A program made the position numbers and the translations under genes. From Thermosynechococcus sp. M46_R2017_013 (lineage in GTDB: Bacteria > Cyanobacteriota > Cyanobacteriia > Thermosynechococcales > Thermosynechococcaceae), in contig DVDZ01000210.1 in the NCBI GenBank assembly GCA_015296025.1, positions 1 to 34,109 on the forward strand: 34,109 nucleotides of DNA, read 5' to 3'. Numbering within the stretch: the first letter of the stretch is position 1; every line of letters starts with the position of its first letter. The notes under the pieces are model-generated. The model was not told where the DNA came from. It saw only the letters and a program-made list of their open reading frames with translations, and did not search any database. This document shows, piece by piece, positions 28,882-34,109 of this stretch.

Positions 28882-29580
28882 TCTATGCAAGAACGGCGTA
28901 GTTCTCCTGCACCTGAACTATCTTTGCAAAATACGCCCTTTTTTCGCGATTTACCGCAGGCAGTGGTGGAAAAGGCACTTGCCCATGTGGTGACGCGGCA
29001 ACATCCTGCCAACCAAGTGATCTTGCTGGAAAATGACTGGGGAACATCGGTTTACTTCATCCTTAGTGGCTGGGTCAAAATTCGCACCTACAACATAGAT
29101 GGCAAAGAAGTCACCTTGAATATTCTTGGCCCAGGAGAACTGTTTGGGGAAATGGCGCCCTTGGAGGAAGTGCCCCGTTCAACGGATGTAATTACCCTAA
29201 CGCCAACGGTGGTGGCCAATATGCCTGCAGCGGATTTTGTCAATCTGGTCAATACCGAACCCCAAGCTGGCATACGCCTTGCTAAGTTGATGGCTCGGCG
29301 GCTACGACAACTAAATCGGCGGCTGCGGTTACGGGAATCCGATAGTACGTCACGGGTGGCGGATATTCTGCTGTTTTTAGCGGATGGTCAGGGGCGACAG
29401 GGAGCCGATGGTCTAGAAATTCCCAATCTACCCCACCGTGAATTAAGTAGTCTCAGTGGCATGGCGCGGGAAACGGTGACACGGGTTTTGGGGAAACTGG
29501 AGCGCAAGGGCATTATTCGCCGCAATCAAGAGAGCCTGTGCATCACGAATCTACGCGCCTTGGAAAGTTTGTTGCTTTAG
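28882..29580 (+). CDS. Crp/Fnr-family transcriptional regulator (likely start 28882; ORF to 28810)
   Basis: cNMP-binding-like domain (GWVKIRTYNIDGKEVTLNILGPGELFGEMAPLE) and C-terminal HTH (HRELSSLSGMARETVTRVLGKLERKGII). Confidence 0.92.
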   Translation, partial: SMQERRSSPAPELSLQNTPFFRDLPQAVVEKALAHVVTRQHPANQVILLENDWGTSVYFILSGWVKIRTYNIDGKEVTLNILGPGELFGEMAPLEEVPRSTDVITLTPTVVANMPAADFVNLVNTEPQAGIRLAKLMARRLRQLNRRLRLRESDSTSRVADILLFLADGQGRQGADGLEIPNLPHRELSSLSGMARETVTRVLGKLERKGIIRRNQESLCITNLRALESLLL

Positions 29581-30069
29581 CCCCAACAGCAATGATGCTC
29601 CGTCTAGAGAAGAAGGTAAGTAGTGCCCAATACTCCAGCCAATAAATACCCCTAAAATCGCCATTGGAATCAGCACTAGCATAATCTGCCAGTTCTGGTA
29701 GCCGGCGGCTTTCATTTCAATACGCACAAGGGTTTCGGTGCTAATAAGAATGGCGATCACACTAAAGATCTGAAAGGCAATAATCGCAAGGGTAACGGCG
29801 GTACTCAGCACTAAGACGGTAAAAAGACTAGGGGTACCCATCCGCAGAATTAAGGTGGTGAAAATACCCTTGGGATTATTCTGTTTGGAGCGCAACAGAC
29901 TAGAGGTACCACCTACGATAAATACTGTCAGAATAGCTGCAAAAAAACAGGCATAGGCTGACCACATCCAAGGATAGGCGGACAGATACCATCCTACGAG
30001 TACGTAGCCCAACACCACAAGGAAGAGTAAGGCTAGGGGAAACTTGGTATCGTTTGGCGATGAAGTCAT
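29551..30069 (-). CDS. Hypothetical integral membrane protein (likely start 30069; ORF to 30102)
   Basis: Multi-TM ORF, same strand and adjacent to the HAD/GT9 genes; family not recognised. Confidence 0.7.
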   Translation of the reverse strand: MTSSPNDTKFPLALLFLVVLGYVLVGWYLSAYPWMWSAYACFFAAILTVFIVGGTSSLLRSKQNNPKGIFTTLILRMGTPSLFTVLVLSTAVTLAIIAFQIFSVIAILISTETLVRIEMKAAGYQNWQIMLVLIPMAILGVFIGWSIGHYLPSSLDGASLLLGLKQQTFQGA

Positions 30070-30071
30070 CC

Positions 30072-30662
30072 CTAACGGGGCACAAGGTGAGTACAAATCC
30101 ACTCTACGGCAGCGGCTAAATCCTCTGCAATGTAATCGGGTTGACTGGTGTGTTGGTAGCTCCCCTCAAGAACGCGATCGCCAAAGCCCGTCTGTACCAA
30201 AATGCCATAACAGCCAGCATTTCGCGCCAGATCAATATCAGTGGCCTTATCTCCCACCATCACACTGCGGCTTAAATCCAAATTGTGATCCCAAGCCGCT
30301 GCTACCAGCATACCTGTATTGGGTTTACGCCATGTTGTCCAGCCTGCGTAGTCAGCCACAACTCCCCCTTCAGGGCGACTGAGATCGGGGCAGAAATAAA
30401 CTGCATCCAACACGGCACTGGCACTTGCAGCCAGTAACTCCTGGAGCCTTTGGTGTAGGGCATGGACATGATCAATGCTGTAATAATCCCGCGCTGGACC
30501 TGATTGGTTGGAGGCTAAGCAGCAAAACCAGCCGGCGTCATTGAGTCGTCGCACTGCTTGAGCCGCACCGGGGATGAGCTGCAAGTCCTCAAGGCGGTGA
30601 ATATAGCCCACCTCTTGGTTCAGCACGCCGTCGCGATCAAGGAAAACAGCCGGTCTAGCCAT
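30072..30662 (-). CDS. HAD-family phosphatase, GmhB (heptose-1,7-bisphosphatase)-like (likely start 30662)
   Basis: AVFLDRDGVLNQEVGYI, ASNQSGPARDYY, KPNTGMLVAAAWDHNLDLSRSVMVGDKATDIDLARNAGC. Confidence 0.85.
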   Translation of the reverse strand: MARPAVFLDRDGVLNQEVGYIHRLEDLQLIPGAAQAVRRLNDAGWFCCLASNQSGPARDYYSIDHVHALHQRLQELLAASASAVLDAVYFCPDLSRPEGGVVADYAGWTTWRKPNTGMLVAAAWDHNLDLSRSVMVGDKATDIDLARNAGCYGILVQTGFGDRVLEGSYQHTSQPDYIAEDLAAAVEWICTHLVPR

Positions 30663-31617
30663 GGCGCGCTGCCTCAATCACCGCTGCAACTGGAATATCG
30701 GCCATGTTGCCTGTGGCAGACTTGACAGCACGAAAACGCGGATCAGCAGGCAAGAGTTTCGCGGGATCGGTAGGGCCAAAGAGCGCCACCAGGGGAGTAC
30801 CCACTGCCACGCCAATGTGCATTGGACCACTATCCGTACAGAGGATTTGTTGTGCCTGTTGCATGAGGGCAGCTAGCTTTCGCAGATCGGGTGGGCGGCT
30901 AATCTGAATGTTGGGTAGGGCTTGAGTGAGAGCTTCCACCCACGCTTGATCCTCAGGCCCACAGACCACGATAAAAGGCAAATGCGGCTCCTGTTGTTGC
31001 AGTGTCTGGATCACCTCAACCCAAGCGGCGGGGGGGTAAATTTTGTTCATCCCTTTGGTGAGTGCCATCTGACTGGAGCCACCGTGCAAAAGGCGATACC
31101 TCCCAGTCATCCCTAGGCGGTGCCGCTCTGCCGTTGCCCACTGTTGATCCACCTCAGCAATGCCGACCTTGGGCAAAGGACAGGGGGTAGTGATGCCAAA
31201 GGCTTTGAGTAAGTCGTGGTAGGTGGCAGCGGCGTACTGATTGAGGTTGACTGGCACAGCATCGGTGAGAAACCCCAAGGGATTGAATTTAGCAAAGCCA
31301 ACCCGCTTGGGAATCCCCGTCAGCCAAAGCAAGAAGCGCACGGCTTTACTCCGCCCTAAGGAAAGAATGGCGTCATACTCGCCCTCGCGGAGCGTACCAA
31401 TGAAGTTTGCCCAGTCAGCAAGGGCGTTGCGGTTTTTAAAGTCAAAGGGAATGACTTGGTGGACACTGCTACTGAGTTGGTAGGCCGCAACGGCGCGGGG
31501 TTCAGCGACTACATCTAACCGAACTTGGGGAAAATGGGCTTTGAGATCGTCAAGGGTGGGAAAAAAAAGAATTTGATCACCGATACCACCGGGCACTAGC
31601 GCCACGATATGTTTCAT
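30655..31617 (-). CDS. Glycosyltransferase family 9 (heptosyltransferase-like) (likely start 31617)
   Basis: MKHIVALVPGGIGDQILFFPTL, LLHGGSSQ, CTDSGPMHIGVAVGTPLVALFGPTDP. Confidence 0.88.
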   Translation of the reverse strand: MKHIVALVPGGIGDQILFFPTLDDLKAHFPQVRLDVVAEPRAVAAYQLSSSVHQVIPFDFKNRNALADWANFIGTLREGEYDAILSLGRSKAVRFLLWLTGIPKRVGFAKFNPLGFLTDAVPVNLNQYAAATYHDLLKAFGITTPCPLPKVGIAEVDQQWATAERHRLGMTGRYRLLHGGSSQMALTKGMNKIYPPAAWVEVIQTLQQQEPHLPFIVVCGPEDQAWVEALTQALPNIQISRPPDLRKLAALMQQAQQILCTDSGPMHIGVAVGTPLVALFGPTDPAKLLPADPRFRAVKSATGNMADIPVAAVIEAARHG

Positions 31618-31630
31618 AGAAGTTGAGAAC

Positions 31631-32059
31631 CTATGCAAACTTGCTGTCAATTTTACCCGCAAGTTTTGATTGTAGGCGATCGCGCCACGCCAATGCTAAG
31701 GGAAGTTCTGTAAAGGGAATGCGATGGCAATTTCCCGTGGGGGTTTGCAGCACGAGACAAATGGTTCCCTGACAACGAGCGTTTTCTGTCTCAACCCGCT
31801 GGCCCCCGGCCTCGACCCAGAGAGTCTGAATTGCCGATAGCTCACAGGTTTGCAAATGAACAATTCCCTGGGGGGTGGGGCGTCCCCAAGTCAGGCGATC
31901 GCCCTGTTGACCGAGGACAGCAGCAATATCGTACTTACTAGCTTCAAATTGCTGTGCCCACTGGCGATAGTGTTCTAGCTTGCGGTACTCGACCCAGCCC
32001 AACCATGCCAGCAGGATAAAAACGGCCAATAGGGGTAACCAGAGCAAACCGTGATTCAT
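31631..32059 (-). CDS. Hypothetical membrane-anchored protein (likely start 32059)
   Basis: N-terminal TM MNHGLLWLPLLAVFILLAWLGW; ATGA overlap with the cinA stop. Confidence 0.65.
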   Translation of the reverse strand: MNHGLLWLPLLAVFILLAWLGWVEYRKLEHYRQWAQQFEASKYDIAAVLGQQGDRLTWGRPTPQGIVHLQTCELSAIQTLWVEAGGQRVETENARCQGTICLVLQTPTGNCHRIPFTELPLALAWRDRLQSKLAGKIDSKFA

Positions 32060-33306
32060 GGATTCACCAATAACTGCCGCCGCAATACATCGAGGGCATT
32101 CATAGCACTGAGATGCCGCACCCAATCCCGTCCCCTTTGACCGCTGATGCGAAATTCACGGGTAATGACCTCACCATTGGGCAATGCCACGCCAATATAG
32201 ACGAGTCCCACGGGTTTAGTCAGCGTCGCTCCCCCTGGACCTGCAATGCCCGTAATACTTACACCCCAATCACTAGCCAAACGCCTCTTGACCCCTAGAG
32301 CCATCTGGGCGGCGACCACAGCACTCACAGCACCCTCTTGCTCTAGATCTTGAGGACTCACTCCCAATAAATTCACCTTAACTTCATTGGCATAGGCAAT
32401 GACGCCCCCTTTGAAGTAGAGAGAACTCCCCGCCAAGCGGGTCAGCATTTCCCCAAGGCCACCGCCGGTACAGGACTCTGCTACGGCCACTGTTTGGTGT
32501 CGCTCTTGGAGAAGGCGGGCAACAGCACTGGCGAGGGTATCCTCATCGACACCATAGCAGTCTAAACCAACAATTTGCCGAATCTCGGCTTCGATAGGCT
32601 GAATTAGTTGTTGAGCTTCCGCTTCATCTTTGGCACGTACGGTAATGCGGAGGCGGGTTTCGCCATTGCCGGCATAGGGAGCCACCGTCGGATGCTCACG
32701 GGCAATGTAGGCGGCTACTTTTTCGGCAAGCACTGATTCTGGAATACCCCAGAAACGCAGCACACGGCTGTAAATCACCTCTTTTCCCCAGCCTTGGGAG
32801 CGCAAAAAGGGCACCGCTGTTTCTTGCCACATCTGCTTCATTTCAGCCGGAACACCGGGAAAGGTGAGAATGATGAGACCCGTGCGTGGCTGCCAAATCA
32901 TGCCGGGGGCCGTCCCTAGGGGATTTGGAAGAATCTGTGCCCCCACCGGCAAGAGGGCTTGCTTGCGATTACTGGGACTGAAGCCGCCGCGATGGGCATA
33001 CTTGCGTTCTAGGTCAGCAATAATTTCCGGACGCTCTTCTAGGGGAGCTTGAAAAAAATCCGCTAGGGTTTCGGTGGTAAGATCATCGGGAGTAGGGCCA
33101 AGACCCCCAGTAAAAATCAATAGGCGGGCGCGATCGCAGGCAATGGCCACGACTTTTTTAATTCGCGTGGGATTGTCGCCAACCACAGTTTGGTAATAGT
33201 GGGGGATGCCCAAGCTCGCCAGTTGTTGCGCCAAAAACTGGGCATTACTGTTGAGAATCTCCCCTAGGAGCAATTCCGTGCCCACGCAAATAATTTCTGC
33301 ACTCAT
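32056..33306 (-). CDS. cinA: CinA-family competence/damage-inducible protein (likely start 33306)
   Basis: MSAEIICVGTELLLGEILNSN, FTGGLGPTPDDLT, VAVAESCTGGGLGEMLT, GIAGPGG. Confidence 0.92.
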   Translation of the reverse strand: MSAEIICVGTELLLGEILNSNAQFLAQQLASLGIPHYYQTVVGDNPTRIKKVVAIACDRARLLIFTGGLGPTPDDLTTETLADFFQAPLEERPEIIADLERKYAHRGGFSPSNRKQALLPVGAQILPNPLGTAPGMIWQPRTGLIILTFPGVPAEMKQMWQETAVPFLRSQGWGKEVIYSRVLRFWGIPESVLAEKVAAYIAREHPTVAPYAGNGETRLRITVRAKDEAEAQQLIQPIEAEIRQIVGLDCYGVDEDTLASAVARLLQERHQTVAVAESCTGGGLGEMLTRLAGSSLYFKGGVIAYANEVKVNLLGVSPQDLEQEGAVSAVVAAQMALGVKRRLASDWGVSITGIAGPGGATLTKPVGLVYIGVALPNGEVITREFRISGQRGRDWVRHLSAMNALDVLRRQLLVNP

Positions 33307-33310
33307 TGTT

Positions 33311-34109
33311 TCAGTCATTTTCGCTGCTGCGCACCCGCTGCCAGACATACCATGAAACAAAACCCATTAAAAGGGATGCCGCCACCGCATAGCCCCATCC
33401 TCCCGGCAAGCCCGCTAAGGCCAAGGCTAGACTGCCCACCCACAGCGTCAAGCAATAAATAAACAGCACCGTCACCCGCTGTGACAGCCCCGCTTTGAGC
33501 AAGCGATGGTGTAAGTGTCTCTTATCAGGAGCAAAGGGAGATTGCCCCTTCAGGAGGCGGTTAAAAACAACGGTCGATGTATCCACAATCGGCACTGCCA
33601 GAATCAATAGAGGCACTAGAATAGCCACCGCTGTATAGGCTTTAACCAGACCAATGACCCCCAATCCTGCAAGGGTAAACCCCATGAAGTAGGCACCCCC
33701 ATCCCCCATGAAAATTTGGGCAGGATTAAAGTTATAGCGCAAAAAGCCCAGTGCACCCCCTGCGAGAGCTGCAGCCAAAAGTCCTGCCTCTGGCTTCCCC
33801 ATGAGCATACAGACAAAAAACATTGCAGACGCAGCAATACCGGACACCCCCGCTGCTAGACCATCCACACCATCAATGAAGTTAATGGCATTGGCAATCC
33901 CCACCAGCCAGACGGTGGTCAGGGGTAAACTGAGCCAACCTAAGTCAACAATACCCATAAAGGGCACGGTGATAATACGAATTTTCACGCCCACCGCCCA
34001 GACAATACCTGCCACCAGAAATTGTAGGACAAGACGTAGGAGCGCCGGTAAAGTGAGGAGATCATCCGCTAAGCCAATGAGGAAAAAGGCCACCCCCCCT
34101 AGGGTAACG
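33311..34109 (-). CDS. MraY/WecA-like undecaprenyl-phosphate sugar-1-phosphate transferase; 5' end beyond window
   Basis: FLIGLADDLL, ANAINFIDGVDGLAAGVSGIA, IFMGDGGAYFMGF, HLHHRLLKAGLSQ. The expected N-terminal TMs are missing at the right edge. Confidence 0.88.
   Translation of the reverse strand, partial: VTLGGVAFFLIGLADDLLTLPALLRLVLQFLVAGIVWAVGVKIRIITVPFMGIVDLGWLSLPLTTVWLVGIANAINFIDGVDGLAAGVSGIAASAMFFVCMLMGKPEAGLLAAALAGGALGFLRYNFNPAQIFMGDGGAYFMGFTLAGLGVIGLVKAYTAVAILVPLLILAVPIVDTSTVVFNRLLKGQSPFAPDKRHLHHRLLKAGLSQRVTVLFIYCLTLWVGSLALALAGLPGGWGYAVAASLLMGFVSWYVWQRVRSSEND

Noticed and set aside
1-34109. CRISPR array, tRNA/rRNA genes, integrase, restriction or toxin-antitoxin module
   Set aside because: Read for repeats, tRNA-like T-loops and known defence motifs; none found by eye. 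A tRNAscan-SE, CRT and DefenseFinder run would be decisive.

Overview
This is a 34.1-kb chromosomal window from a thermophilic-type unicellular cyanobacterium, most like Thermosynechococcus. That placement is inferred from HIP1 GCGATCGC repeats and cyanobacteria-specific genes such as cpcT, ycf35, bicA and the DUF6679/DUF6825 families; no database search was run. Content is mostly core/housekeeping. It includes omp85-lpxC, a pstS-C-A-B phosphate ABC operon with a well-formed three-repeat Pho box, rpmI-rplT-lgt, cpcT, a cobA-hemD fusion, an M23 peptidase, ribD, dnaK-dnaJ, an acyl-CoA dehydrogenase-like gene, mpg, bicA, a DUF2997-ycf35-ferredoxin cluster, a Crp/Fnr regulator, a GT9/HAD pair, cinA and a wecA/mraY-like gene truncated by the window edge. 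No tRNA, rRNA, CRISPR array, intact transposon or obvious defence system was seen. The most notable observations are: (1) five genes (ylmH-like, lgt, dnaJ, mpg, nfeD-like) each split by an apparent single-base frameshift, mostly at G/C runs, which suggests sequencing error or, for the G9 tract, slippage; (2) seven of eight convergent gene pairs overlap tail-to-tail; (3) a Pho box and a pstS/pstC intercistronic hairpin; (4) two intergenic inverted repeats centred on HIP1; (5) a nested palindrome upstream of dnaK; (6) a structured leader or 71-aa uORF before the M23 gene; (7) an uncharacterised DUF2997-Ycf35-ferredoxin module. I found no convincing evidence of a wholly new system.
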